Part shown: piece after piece, positions 43,347 to 52,387 of the stretch
Numbering within the stretch: the first letter of the stretch is position 1
Layout: each line of letters opens with the position of its first letter
Source of the DNA: Guyparkeria sp016278265
GTDB lineage: Bacteria > Pseudomonadota > Gammaproteobacteria > Halothiobacillales > Halothiobacillaceae
Direction: 5' to 3' (one strand)
Length of the DNA: 64,000 nt
Assembly (NCBI RefSeq): GCF_044582145.1
Contig: NZ_JBDODO010000001.1
Made by a program: the position numbers and the translations under genes
Notes under the pieces: generated by a model
The model's database searches: none
The model's input: the letters and a program-made list of their open reading frames with translations, nothing else
Told to the model about the DNA's origin: nothing

Positions 43347-44849
43347 TCACTCACCTCCCTGGTCTCGCTCTGCCGCCCCGCCACGTCCATTGCCGGGGGC
43401 GCTGTCCTCATCCTCGGTCAGCCCCAGTTCCGCCAGGCTCTCGGGATTGGCCAGCAGGTGGCGGGCCAACAGCAGCCCGGTGGCGCTCCAGACCTGGTGC
43501 AGATTGGCCCGGCGACCAATCAGGCGGCCGTGCCGACCGTCGTAGTATTCGGGCCAGCTGTCGGCCATCAGGCGCCGCTCGGCGATGCGGAAGGCCCGCT
43601 CGCCCAGGTCCTGGCGGTCGGTCGCCAGCGCGGCGGCCACCATCGGCCAGATCAGCACCGGCCAGTTTCCGCCGTTGTGATACGACCAGGGCACGTTCTT
43701 CGGATCCGAGCCGGTCATTAGGCGCCACTCGGCCCCGCGTGCCGGGGGATAGACCAGCTTGACCGGCATCTGGCCCACCAGGTCGTCCCAACGCTCGGTG
43801 ACGGTGTGCATCAGCAGGCCGCCCTGCTCGGCAGTCGCTAGGCCGGTGGTCGTGGCGAGGAAATTGCCCTGCGAGAAAAAGCGGAAATCGATGCGCCCCG
43901 GGCCGAGATTGCCGACGAAGTAGCCGCCGTCGTCGGGCAGCCAGTCGGCCACCCATTCGGGGATCGACTCGGGGTAGATGTTGAAGACATTGTCGACGTC
44001 GTGGCCGAACTTCTCGGTGGAGAACCGGTGCACCTCGTTGAGCACGTCCAGATCGAGCCAGTAGTAGCGGCGCACGTAGTCGCGCAGCACGCCACGACGG
44101 CGCTTGGCCAGGTCGATCAGCCAGTGGCTGCCCTCATCGACGGTCAACAGATCGGCCGTGCGCAAGGTCATGTCGAACAACGCCTGGATCTCGAGCGGGT
44201 GGCCATTGACGCCCATGCGCCGATCGACCATAAACGAGCCATCCGGCACCAGCAGGGTGGGGAAGACCTCGAAACGGCTCTGCAGGCAGAGGCTCAGGAT
44301 CATGCGCAGGCCACGCTGGACCTCCGGGGTGTGGGCGAACGCCGTGTCGCCGGTGTAGCGCACGTAGGCGCGCAGCAACACCGCCCACCACATCATCGAA
44401 TCGACCGGGGCGACCCGACCGATGGCGCGGTCGCCGAAGTCGGCCGACAGCTGCTCGCTGCCGTCATCGAGGGTGATGACGCGGAACGAGGCCGGCAGCA
44501 CGCCCGGCGCGACCTGCTGCCCTTCCAGCTCTTCCTGCTGGCCGCGCATGCGCAGGATCATGGCGAGAAACTCGCGCACCACGTCCGAGCGCCCTTCCAG
44601 CAGCATCAGAAACGCCGCCGAGACGAAGTCGCGCACAAAGCAATCACGGTAGTTCTCGGCCGGGGCGCGCGGATCAAGACTCGCCATCGTGCCAACCGGA
44701 CGACCCTGATAGCGGATCACCGCGTCATCGAGGAGTCGATAGGCATCGGCAAGCACGGCCGACTCGTCGGCGAAGCGGGGTTGGGCGAAGCAATGCCGCG
44801 AGGCGTGCAGCGGTTCGGTGGCACGACTCGTTGACGGACGCTCGTTCAT
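43347..44849 (-). CDS. Alkaline/neutral invertase (GH100)
   Basis: GH100 enzymes hydrolyse sucrose in the cytosol and do not need phosphorylation. The 500-residue protein shows the family segments NYRDCFVRDFVSAAFLMLLEG (in two overlapping parts), GRVAPVDSMMWW and PWSYHNGGNWPVLIW. There is no signal peptide. An AAGGA site precedes the ATG. It is the first gene of invertase-SPS-SPP-mtfA, so sucrose breakdown and synthesis genes are expressed together, presumably so that the sucrose pool can be tuned. The 147 bases upstream should hold the promoter; I see no clear operator. Confidence 0.93.
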   Translation of the reverse strand: MNERPSTSRATEPLHASRHCFAQPRFADESAVLADAYRLLDDAVIRYQGRPVGTMASLDPRAPAENYRDCFVRDFVSAAFLMLLEGRSDVVREFLAMILRMRGQQEELEGQQVAPGVLPASFRVITLDDGSEQLSADFGDRAIGRVAPVDSMMWWAVLLRAYVRYTGDTAFAHTPEVQRGLRMILSLCLQSRFEVFPTLLVPDGSFMVDRRMGVNGHPLEIQALFDMTLRTADLLTVDEGSHWLIDLAKRRRGVLRDYVRRYYWLDLDVLNEVHRFSTEKFGHDVDNVFNIYPESIPEWVADWLPDDGGYFVGNLGPGRIDFRFFSQGNFLATTTGLATAEQGGLLMHTVTERWDDLVGQMPVKLVYPPARGAEWRLMTGSDPKNVPWSYHNGGNWPVLIWPMVAAALATDRQDLGERAFRIAERRLMADSWPEYYDGRHGRLIGRRANLHQVWSATGLLLARHLLANPESLAELGLTEDEDSAPGNGRGGAAERDQGGE

Positions 44850-44996
44850 CCGGGGTCCTTCGTTAGGTGCGGATTAGGCTACGTTTGGAATGCAATGACC
44901 ATCGGGCACGGCGCCTGGTCGACGATTACCCGGGATCAATTCAAACTTAGCACAGCCAACCGAAACGGTAACGCGCTCGGCCGAGCACTGGTTGAA

Positions 44997-45575
44997 TCAG
45001 GGCTCGACCAAGCGACACAAATCGGCTGGATAGTCGACATCGCGCACCACGCCGACGTGGCCCCACTCGATCAAGCGCCCCTGCTCGCCCGGAAACCCCG
45101 ACTCGCGCAGTTCGGCCAGCCATTGGGCCGGACAGGCGACCGGGTGCCCGGGTTCGCCGCGATAGACCGGGCGCACCGGCAGTCCGGTCTCGAGCATCCT
45201 TCGCCCCAATCGACGGGCATCGGCGGGACGAATGGCCGGCATGTCACCGAGGAAGACCAGCACCCCGCGCAGGCCGGGGTCGCCGTTCAGGGCGTCGAGT
45301 CCGCAACGGCGGCTGAATGCCAGGCCTCGGCGTGCGTCGGGACAGACCACCGGCTCGGCCGGCAGCCGCCCCAGCAACTCGTCCAGCGCGGGATCGTGCC
45401 GCTCGACGACCACTAACACGCGATCGCAGGTCGCCCAAGCGGTGCGCAGCACATGGGCGAGCAGCGGCTCGTCCTGCCAGGACGCCCAGCGCTTGTCGGC
45501 TCCGAAGCGTCGCGCCTGCCCGGCGGCCAGCACCACGCCCGCCAGGCCGGCGAGCGGGGCCCCGTCAGCCGGCAT
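44997..45575 (-). CDS. MocA/MobA-like nucleotidyltransferase for Mo cofactor
   Basis: This 192-residue protein is expected to add CMP (or GMP) to molybdopterin to make the dinucleotide form used by Mo hydroxylases. The N-terminal nucleotide loop VVLAAGQARRFGADKRW (about residues 14-30) is the family signature, and a LGDMPAIRP motif near 113 carries the metal-binding aspartate. It overlaps the xdhC stop by 11 bases, and the cluster encodes a Mo hydroxylase, so MocA-type cytidylyl transfer is favoured. The start ATG at 45575 is the only good one. Confidence 0.85.
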   Translation of the reverse strand: MPADGAPLAGLAGVVLAAGQARRFGADKRWASWQDEPLLAHVLRTAWATCDRVLVVVERHDPALDELLGRLPAEPVVCPDARRGLAFSRRCGLDALNGDPGLRGVLVFLGDMPAIRPADARRLGRRMLETGLPVRPVYRGEPGHPVACPAQWLAELRESGFPGEQGRLIEWGHVGVVRDVDYPADLCRLVEP

Positions 45576-46575
45576 CGAGTGAATGACGAGCCACCGGCGG
45601 CCTCGCCGTCGCCCGCTGACGCTCGAGATGACGGGCGGCAACCAACTCGGCCGCCATCGACACCGCAATCTCCGCCGGGGTATGCGAGCCGATGTCGAGC
45701 CCCGCCGGGGCCCGTAGCCGCCCGGTATCGATACCAAGGGCCACCAGCCGGTCGCGACGCGCGCGGCTGGTGGCCGCGCCCCCCATGGCGGCGACGTGAA
45801 AGGCCGGCGACTCGAGAGCATCCATCAGGGCCAGATCATCGAGCCGGGGATCGTGGGCCACGGCCACCACCGCCGTGCGCGCATCCAGCCCGGTCGCGGC
45901 GAAGAACCGCTCGGGTGCCTCGCGATGCCACGTCACCCCAGCAACGGACCAGTCGGCGTGAGGTCGCGGGTCACAGACGTCGACCTCGAAACCTAGCGAG
46001 AGGGCCTGCGGCCCGAGCGCCTCGGCCACCGGGCCGGTGCCGATAATCACCAGCCGCCACGCTGGACCGAAAGGCACTGCCAGGGTGTTTTCACCGCGGC
46101 TGGGCAATTCCGGCACCACGCCATCGATCGAGTAAAAGTCCACCCGGCCGGTGGCCAGATCGACCTCGCGCCAGACCGCATCGCGACGGGAAACGGCCGC
46201 CAGCGCCGGGCGCAGTTCGCTCGCCTGCCGAGGCCACTCGACCAGCACCGACAGGGTCCCGCCACAGGGCAGCCCCGGGTGAGTGGTGCCATCGAAATGC
46301 CGTTCCACCGGCTTACCTCGCTGCCCCTCGTCCGGGTGGGCGGCGAGCCAGTCGAGCAGGTCGTCCTCGACGCAGCCGCCGGAGATCGACCCGGCCTGGC
46401 ACGACCGAGGGCCGGCCGGGTCGACGATCACCCACAGCGAGCCGGGACGACGGGGCGCCGACCCGTAGGTCTCGAGCACCGTGACCAACGCCACCTCGCG
46501 GCCCGCCTCGAGCGCCTTGACCGCCAGGCTCAGGGCCGCCTGGCGGTCGTTTGCCGCGGAAGGGGATGGGATCAC
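45565..46575 (-). CDS. XdhC/CoxI family Mo-cofactor insertion protein
   Basis: XdhC-family proteins bind molybdenum cofactor, help its sulfuration and deliver it to xanthine-dehydrogenase-type enzymes. The 336-residue product has the N-terminal XdhC/CoxI domain (LVTVLETYGSAPRRPGSLWV, split, and SISGGCVEDDLLDWL) and a C-terminal Rossmann-like domain with IIGTGPVAEALGP and AHDPRLDDLALMDAL. The start is a GTG overlapping the stop of the Mo subunit (GTGA). Order and overlap mark it as the dedicated maturation factor of the adjacent hydroxylase. Confidence 0.9.
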   Translation of the reverse strand: MIPSPSAANDRQAALSLAVKALEAGREVALVTVLETYGSAPRRPGSLWVIVDPAGPRSCQAGSISGGCVEDDLLDWLAAHPDEGQRGKPVERHFDGTTHPGLPCGGTLSVLVEWPRQASELRPALAAVSRRDAVWREVDLATGRVDFYSIDGVVPELPSRGENTLAVPFGPAWRLVIIGTGPVAEALGPQALSLGFEVDVCDPRPHADWSVAGVTWHREAPERFFAATGLDARTAVVAVAHDPRLDDLALMDALESPAFHVAAMGGAATSRARRDRLVALGIDTGRLRAPAGLDIGSHTPAEIAVSMAAELVAARHLERQRATARPPVARHSLDAG

Positions 46576-48719
46576 GCCTCGTCGCCCAGCTCGATCGGCA
46601 ACCGGCGGATCGGCTTGCCGGTCAGGCTTGCCAGCGCGTTGACCACGGCCGGTGCCAGCGGCGGCAGCCCCGGCTCGCCCACGCCGCCCGGCGGCTGGCC
46701 GGAATCGACGATGCCGACCTCGACTTCCGGCATCTGGTCGATGCGCAGGGCCGGGTAGTCGTTGAAGTTCTGCTCCTGGACGCGGCCGTTCTTGATCGTG
46801 ATCTTGCCAAACAGTGCGGCCGTCAGGCCGTAGGCGATCGAGGAATGCACCTGGCGCTCGACCCCGGCCGGGTTGACCGCGATGCCGCAGTCCAAGGCAC
46901 ACCAGACCTTGTGCACCCGTGGCTTGCCGTCCTCGATGGAGACCTCGGCGACCTGCGCGCAGTAGCTGCCGAACGACTTGGCCAGTGCCACGCCGCGGGC
47001 ACGGCCCTCGGGCACCTCGCCGCCCCAGTCGGCCATCTCGGCGGCGCGCTTTAGCACGCCGACGTGACGCGAGTCGCCCTCGAGCAATTGCAGCCGGTAC
47101 TCGACCGGATCGACATCGGCCCGACGGGCAAGCTCGTCGAGAAACGACTCGACGATGTAGGCGTTGTGCGAGTGGCCCACCGAGCGCCAGAAACCTACCG
47201 GGATACCCGGATCGACCTGGGCGTAGGAAACGGCGATGTTCTCGATCTGATAGGGGTGATCCGCCGCACCTTCGACGGCCGCCGGATCGATGCCGTCCTT
47301 GACCATGCCCGGGGCGACGCGTGACCAGATCGACGGACCGGCGATGCGATGCACCCAGGTCACCGGCAGGCCATCGTCACCCAGGGTGGCCGACAGCTCG
47401 TTGTAGGCCGCCGGCCGATAGAAGTCGTGGCGCACGTCGTCCGGACGCGAATAGATCACCTTGACCGGGCGACCGGCGCGTTTGGAGAGCTCGACCGCCT
47501 CGCGGACGAAGTCGGTCTCGAATCGACGCCCGAAACCGCCGCCGAGGAAGGTGGTATGCACCGTGACCTTCTCCTTGTCGACGCCGGCGACCTCGGCGGC
47601 CACCTGCTGCACCGAGCCGGGCGCCTGGGTTGGCACCCACAGGGTCACGCCGTCGTCGGTCACCGAGGCGGTGGCGTTCATCGGCTCCATCGTGGTGTGG
47701 GCCAGATAGGGCACGCGATAGGTCGCGCTATGGGTGTTCTCGTCATTGCCCAGCGCATCGGCACCACGCCCCTCGGTGCGCGCGGAGCGAGCATCCTCCT
47801 TGATCCGTTCCTGGAATTGCGCGTCGATCGCCTCGTCATCGAGGTCGGCCAGATCGCCCTCGTCCCACTCGATCGAGAGCTTGCCGCGCGCCTGGTCGGC
47901 ACTCCACCAGTCACGCGCCAGCACGGCCACGCCATGCTCGAGCTCGATCACGTCCTCGACCCCATCGGCCTTGCGAGCCTCGTCGGCGTCTACCGACTTG
48001 AGCTTACCGCCGAATACCGGGCAGCGCTCGATGCTGGCCTGCAACAAGCCATCGGGGCGGGCATCGATGCCGAAATCCGCCTGGCCGGTGACCTTCTGCG
48101 GTGTATCCAGGCGCTTGGTCGGCTTGCCGATGATGCGAAAGTCCTTGCGGTCCTTGGTGAAGACCTCTTCCGGTGGCTCGAGCTGGGCGGCATCCGCCAC
48201 CAGATCCTTGTACTCGACCTGCCGCCCGGTGGCGGTATGCACCACCACACCCGGCTCGGTGCGCAGATCGGTCAAGGGCACGTCCCAGCGATTGGCCGCC
48301 GCCTGCATCAGCATCTCGCGGGTCGCCGCCCCCACCTCGCGCAGCTTGGTGTAAAAGCCGCGCACGGTGGCACTGCCGCCGGTGACCTGACTGCCCAGCG
48401 CCGGGTTCGCGTAGGCCTCGTCGGCCGGGGCGAAACGGGTATCGAACTCGCCCCAAGGCAGGTCGAGTTCCTCGGCGATCATCATCGGGATCACCGTCAT
48501 CGCGCCCTGGCCCATCTCCGAACCCGAGATGGTGAGCATCGTGCGACCGTCGGGATGCATCTCGATCCAGGCATTGGGTTCGAAAACACCCGCCGCCCCC
48601 GACGCGCCCGACGTGCCATCGGCGGCCATGGCCGACTCGGGGGCGCCGAAACGAAAGCCGACCAGCAACCCGCCACCCACGGCAGCGGAAACCTTGAGAA
48701 ATTGCCTGCGCGTGGTCAT
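46572..48719 (-). CDS. Mo-hydroxylase large subunit (isoquinoline oxidoreductase-like)
   Basis: This is the molybdopterin-binding subunit of a xanthine-oxidase-family hydroxylase that oxidises aldehydes or N-heterocycles. The 715-residue precursor begins TTRRQFLKVSAAVGGGLL, a twin-arginine signal, so the enzyme is probably exported folded. Conserved sites include GSEMGQGAMTVI, LGGGFGRRFETDFV and, near the C-terminus, GVGEPGLPP with the catalytic glutamate. Its start overlaps the iron-sulfur subunit stop (ATGA). Organisation matches the two-subunit, cytochrome-coupled type such as isoquinoline 1-oxidoreductase. The substrate is unknown, and no cytochrome gene is adjacent. Confidence 0.92.
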   Translation of the reverse strand: MTTRRQFLKVSAAVGGGLLVGFRFGAPESAMAADGTSGASGAAGVFEPNAWIEMHPDGRTMLTISGSEMGQGAMTVIPMMIAEELDLPWGEFDTRFAPADEAYANPALGSQVTGGSATVRGFYTKLREVGAATREMLMQAAANRWDVPLTDLRTEPGVVVHTATGRQVEYKDLVADAAQLEPPEEVFTKDRKDFRIIGKPTKRLDTPQKVTGQADFGIDARPDGLLQASIERCPVFGGKLKSVDADEARKADGVEDVIELEHGVAVLARDWWSADQARGKLSIEWDEGDLADLDDEAIDAQFQERIKEDARSARTEGRGADALGNDENTHSATYRVPYLAHTTMEPMNATASVTDDGVTLWVPTQAPGSVQQVAAEVAGVDKEKVTVHTTFLGGGFGRRFETDFVREAVELSKRAGRPVKVIYSRPDDVRHDFYRPAAYNELSATLGDDGLPVTWVHRIAGPSIWSRVAPGMVKDGIDPAAVEGAADHPYQIENIAVSYAQVDPGIPVGFWRSVGHSHNAYIVESFLDELARRADVDPVEYRLQLLEGDSRHVGVLKRAAEMADWGGEVPEGRARGVALAKSFGSYCAQVAEVSIEDGKPRVHKVWCALDCGIAVNPAGVERQVHSSIAYGLTAALFGKITIKNGRVQEQNFNDYPALRIDQMPEVEVGIVDSGQPPGGVGEPGLPPLAPAVVNALASLTGKPIRRLPIELGDEA

Positions 48720-49213
48720 ACCGAGACCTCCTTGTCGATACCCTGGCCGTCGTTGCCGGCCATATTGGCCCGCGAGGCATGCTTGATCGCCGCGCGGATC
48801 TGGTTGTAGGTCCCGCAGCGGCAGAGGTTGCCCTTCATCGCCCGGTCGATGTCCTCGTCGGACGGATCCGGGGTGTCGGCCAACAGCGCGGCCGCCTGCA
48901 TGATCTGGCCGGACTGGCAGTAGCCACACTGCGGCGCATCCTCCGCCACCCAGGCGAGCTGCACCGGATGATCACCGGCCGACGAAAGCCCCTCGATGGT
49001 CGTGACTTCCTTGCCGTCCGCGGAGGCGACCGGCGTAATACAGGAGCGGGTCGCCTCGCCATCGACGTGCACCGTGCAGGCCCCGCACAACCCGGCACCA
49101 CAGCCGAACTTGGTGCCGGTCAGCCCGATGTAGTCACGGATGGCCCACAGCAGGGGCATGTTATCGGCGACCTCGAGGGTCACAGATCGCCCATTAATGG
49201 TGAGTGTTGCCAC
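48716..49213 (-). CDS. Mo-hydroxylase small subunit, two [2Fe-2S] clusters
   Basis: This 165-residue electron-transfer subunit has a plant-ferredoxin-type cluster site (CGAGLCGACTVHVDG, with a further Cys at RSC) and a helical C-terminal cluster site (CGYCQSGQIM and CRCGTYNQIR). It carries electrons from the Mo site to an external acceptor. The start is a GTG with AGGGAGA upstream. It lacks its own export signal and probably travels with the Tat-directed large subunit. It is the first gene of the four-gene cluster (2Fe-2S, Mo, XdhC, MocA). Confidence 0.94.
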   Translation of the reverse strand: MATLTINGRSVTLEVADNMPLLWAIRDYIGLTGTKFGCGAGLCGACTVHVDGEATRSCITPVASADGKEVTTIEGLSSAGDHPVQLAWVAEDAPQCGYCQSGQIMQAAALLADTPDPSDEDIDRAMKGNLCRCGTYNQIRAAIKHASRANMAGNDGQGIDKEVSV

Positions 49214-49369
49214 GGCAGTTCTCCCTAAGTTGAGTGCAGAGTCGTAGACGCCCCCGTAGTCGGGGCGAACGGGACAGTGCCAAGGAGACTAGACCGTCAT
49301 TGCCGGGTCGCAATATGTTTTGAGGAACAGAGCGCTGCCGGCGGGGGCCGCGGGCAGGGAGATTTGGCC

Positions 49370-50071
49370 TCAGGCGCGGTCGGTGATCAGACCGTCGGCG
49401 ATGTGCAGGGTGCGATCCATCCGGGCGGCCAGATCCAGATCGTGGGTGACCAGGACGATGGCGCTACCCATGGCCTGATTGAGCTCGAGCATCGCCTGAA
49501 AGACCGCCTCGGTGCTACGGGTATCGAGGTTGCCGGTGGGCTCGTCAGCCAACACCACCGCCGGCTGGGTGACCAGCGCCCGGGCGATGGCGACACGCTG
49601 GCGCTCACCGCCCGAAAGCTCGCCCGGTCGATGATCGAGCCGATGCCCCAGACCGACGCGCTGGAGCAATGCCCGCGCCTGCGCCTCGGCCTGTTCGCGC
49701 GACTCGCGGCGGATGATCAGCGGCATGGCGACGTTGATCAGCGCGGAGAACTCGGCCAACAGGTGATGGGCCTGGTAGACGAATCCCAGATGCTGATTGC
49801 GCAACAGGCCACGGCGGCGCTCGCCGAGGGAGGAGAAACGTTGCCCGGCCAGCCACACCCCGCCGTCGGTGGGCTGGTCGAGGCCCGCCAGCAGGGATAG
49901 CAGACTGGACTTGCCCGCCCCGGACGCGCCGACGATGGCCACCCGTTCGCCGGAATGAATGGCCAGGTCGATGCCGCGCAGCACCTCGACGTTGAGGCTG
50001 CCCTCGCGGAAGGTGCGGGTCAGTCCCTGCGCCTCGAGCACCGGGCGAGGGGTATCGCGAAGATCATTCAT
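49370..50071 (-). CDS. lolD: Lipoprotein-releasing ABC ATPase LolD
   Basis: LolD drives release of outer-membrane lipoproteins from the inner membrane to LolA. The 233-residue protein has Walker A GASGAGKSS, the LolD-like early segment RTFREGSLNVEVLRGIDL, the signature LSGGERQRVAIARALV and Walker B VVLADEPTGNLD. It starts 15 bases after the permease stop. Only one permease gene accompanies it, so the transporter is probably the LolDF type with a permease homodimer. The 156-base gap to the hydroxylase small subunit shows no gene. Confidence 0.93.
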   Translation of the reverse strand: MNDLRDTPRPVLEAQGLTRTFREGSLNVEVLRGIDLAIHSGERVAIVGASGAGKSSLLSLLAGLDQPTDGGVWLAGQRFSSLGERRRGLLRNQHLGFVYQAHHLLAEFSALINVAMPLIIRRESREQAEAQARALLQRVGLGHRLDHRPGELSGGERQRVAIARALVTQPAVVLADEPTGNLDTRSTEAVFQAMLELNQAMGSAIVLVTHDLDLAARMDRTLHIADGLITDRA

Positions 50072-50086
50072 AATGCAGAGCCTGGA

Positions 50087-51334
50087 TTATTCATAGCGGA
50101 GCGCTTGTGCCGGTTGGACACGGGAGGCGCGCCACGCGGGATACAGCGTGGCCAGGAACGAGAGCACGAAGGCCATCAAGGCGATCAGGCCGACATCGCC
50201 CCAATCGAGTCGCGAGGGCACTTCGCTGATGTAGTAGACGTCTGCCGGCATGAACTGGGTGCCGACCACTCCTTCGATCCAGGGCACGATCACGTCGATG
50301 TTCTCGGCGATCAGCACGCCAACGCCTACCCCGACGGCCGTGCCGATCAGGCCGATGAACACCCCGGTAATGATGAAGATCATCATGATCGAGCCCGGGC
50401 TGGCACCCAACGTGCGCAGAATCGCGATGTCGCCCTGCTTGTCGGTGACCAGCATCACGAGGGTGGAGACGATATTGAAAGCGGCCACCGCCACGATCAG
50501 CGACAGGATGATGAACATCACCGTGCGCTCGATCTGGATGGCGCGGAAGAAATTGGCATTCGACTGGGTCCAGTCCTGGGCCACGTAGGGGTAGCCCAAC
50601 TGCTGGTTCAGGTCCCTCGCCACGGCGGGCGCGCCGAAGATGTCGTCGAGCTTCAGCCGCAACCCCGAGACGTTGCCGCCGGTGCGGAACAGCGCCTGGG
50701 CATCGGCCATGTGGATCATTGCCGTGCCGCGGTCGTATTCGTACATGCCGACCTCGAACAACCCCACCACCGTGAAACGTCGCTGGCGCAACATGCCACC
50801 CACCGGGGTAACGGCCACGTCCGCGCTGATCAGCATCAACCGGTCACCCAGCCCCACGCCAAGCGTGCGCGCCAGCGCCGAGCCCAGCACGATGCCGAAC
50901 TGGCCGGGCTCGAGGGCTTCAAGCGTCCCTTCCGTCATGTGTGCACCAATATCGGTGACCGGCGACTCGCGCTCCGGCTCGATGCCGCGGATGATCGCCC
51001 CGGAAACCTCCGAGGAGGCCGACAGCATCGCCTCGGCCTGCACGTAGGGCGCGACCGCCCGCACCGACGGCTCCTCGCCAATTCGCTCGGCAACCATCTG
51101 CCAGTCACCCAGTGAGCCGCCACGTTCGCTGACGGTCACGTGCGCGGTCATCCCGAGGATGCGTTCGCGCAACTCGTCCTGGAAACCGTTCATCACCGAA
51201 ATCACCACGATCAGGGCCGTTACGCCAAGGGTGATGCCGATGATCGAGGTGGCCGAAATGAACGACACAAACCGGTTGCGTCGTTTGGCGCGCGTGTAGC
51301 GCAGCCCGATCATCCATTCGAATGTCCGCCGCAT
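50087..51334 (-). CDS. Lipoprotein-releasing permease (LolC/E, probably LolF)
   Basis: This is the inner-membrane permease that extracts lipoproteins for transfer to LolA. The 415-residue product opens MRRTFEWMIGLRYTRAKRRN, a standard Lol start, with one N-terminal helix, a periplasmic domain (about 50-260) and three C-terminal helices. It has the DKQGDIAILRTLGASPGSI motif, split over the coupling helix, and ends PAQALRYE. AGGGG lies before the ATG at 51334. E. coli has separate lolC and lolE around lolD; here no second permease follows lolD, so it may act as a homodimer. Confidence 0.9.
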   Translation of the reverse strand: MRRTFEWMIGLRYTRAKRRNRFVSFISATSIIGITLGVTALIVVISVMNGFQDELRERILGMTAHVTVSERGGSLGDWQMVAERIGEEPSVRAVAPYVQAEAMLSASSEVSGAIIRGIEPERESPVTDIGAHMTEGTLEALEPGQFGIVLGSALARTLGVGLGDRLMLISADVAVTPVGGMLRQRRFTVVGLFEVGMYEYDRGTAMIHMADAQALFRTGGNVSGLRLKLDDIFGAPAVARDLNQQLGYPYVAQDWTQSNANFFRAIQIERTVMFIILSLIVAVAAFNIVSTLVMLVTDKQGDIAILRTLGASPGSIMMIFIITGVFIGLIGTAVGVGVGVLIAENIDVIVPWIEGVVGTQFMPADVYYISEVPSRLDWGDVGLIALMAFVLSFLATLYPAWRASRVQPAQALRYE

Positions 51335-51665
51335 GCAGACCCCTGCTGTGCTGTAGGTGGAGAGGGTGAGAAGGCCCGCCATGAATCGACTCGCGATAGG
51401 CCTTTTCGACCGCGAAACCGTCGATTCGTGCCAGCGTCCCGCGACAAGAGTCTAAACCGCCGATAGTGGGACTGTCCCACGACCGCCGCTCAACCTCCTT
51501 GCAGCCAACGGCGGCCTGACGCAGACTAGCAACAATCGCGCCCAGTACCCTGCCGCACGGCCCGCCGGACCATCCCCAGCGGGACATCCGAACCACCCGG
51601 CCAACCGGGACGCGACAGACGATCATTCAGGGAACGAGTCATCAATGCAAGACAAGGAGCCGAAC
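51335..51665. other. 331-base divergent intergenic region with palindrome
   Basis: This gap separates the Lol permease (left) from a small exported protein (right) and should contain divergent promoters. I see no gene. It contains the palindrome GTGGGACTGTCCCAC at 51466-51480, with perfect 7-base arms about a single T, which could be an operator. Confidence 0.6.
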
Positions 51666-51968
51666 ATGACCCCGCTGACGCATCTCGCCCGGCCGCTGGC
51701 CGCCGCCCTGCTGGTGCTCGCCGGCATCCTGGCCGCCAGCCCGACGTTCGCCCAGAGCGGCGAGCGCTCGACCTCGGTCCACGGCCTGACCCAGGACCAG
51801 GTCATCGCGCGCTTCGGTGAGCCGGAACGTCGCCACGCCCCCGTGCCGACCACGGGCCAACACCCCACGCCACCGATCACGCGCTGGGATTATGCCGATT
51901 TCAGCATCTTCTTCGAGAAGCGCATCGCGCTGCACCGCGTCGAGCACGGGAAATTCCCCCCGCAGTGA
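51666..51968 (+). CDS. Small exported protein of unknown function
   Basis: This is a conserved-looking 100-residue protein. A signal peptide (residues 1-29, ending SPTFA) is followed by a small domain with GLTQDQVIARFGEPERRHAP, PPITRWDYADFSIFF and EKRIALHRVEH. The helix-then-GEP pattern resembles SmpA/BamE-like folds, but I cannot assign it. The ATG at 51666 follows AAGGAG with six-base spacing, better than the earlier ATG at 51645. A small membrane-protein gene follows 49 bases later. Confidence 0.8.
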   Translation: MTPLTHLARPLAAALLVLAGILAASPTFAQSGERSTSVHGLTQDQVIARFGEPERRHAPVPTTGQHPTPPITRWDYADFSIFFEKRIALHRVEHGKFPPQ

Positions 51969-52017
51969 CTACACTCCCGACACGAACTTAACAACACGCT
52001 TAATCGGAGGAAGTGTA

Positions 52018-52233
52018 ATGACTGCCAATATGGGAACGATCGACAAGTGGTTGCGCATCGTGGTCGGCGTCTTGCTGATCGCATTGGCGCTGTTCGACGT
52101 GATCGGCTGGTGGGGCTACATCGGCATCATTCCGCTCGCCACCGGCCTGATCAATTTCTGCCCGGTCTACAAGCTGATCGGGTTCGACACGCGTGGCGCA
52201 GGTCCCGACAAGTCCGGAGACGGCCCAGTCTGA
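52018..52233 (+). CDS. DUF2892 (YgaP-like) small membrane protein
   Basis: This 71-residue inner-membrane protein has two helices (about 12-30 and 33-48). It has the pattern MGTIDKWLRIVVGVLLI followed by GIIPLATGLINFCPVYKLIGF, which defines the DUF2892 family; the conserved cysteine lies in NFCPVY. Family members are often fused to or near rhodanese (sulfurtransferase) domains, none of which is seen here. A strong GGAGGA site precedes the start. Confidence 0.88.
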   Translation: MTANMGTIDKWLRIVVGVLLIALALFDVIGWWGYIGIIPLATGLINFCPVYKLIGFDTRGAGPDKSGDGPV

Positions 52234-52387
52234 TCGCCGCATCCGCGGCACCCGGGGGACCTCGGCCCCGTGCGAGGATCCCATTTGAATCGATCCGGCC
52301 GACGGCCGGCCCAGAAGCACGCCCCGCCCCACCGGGATGCCCGAGTGTGTCGGGGCGTTCCCATGTCTGCTCACCCCGTCGCTGACC

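Noticed and set aside
41069..43762. 897-codon open frame opposite SPS
   Set aside because: Low-complexity antisense reading with no domain; the SPS gene explains the region.
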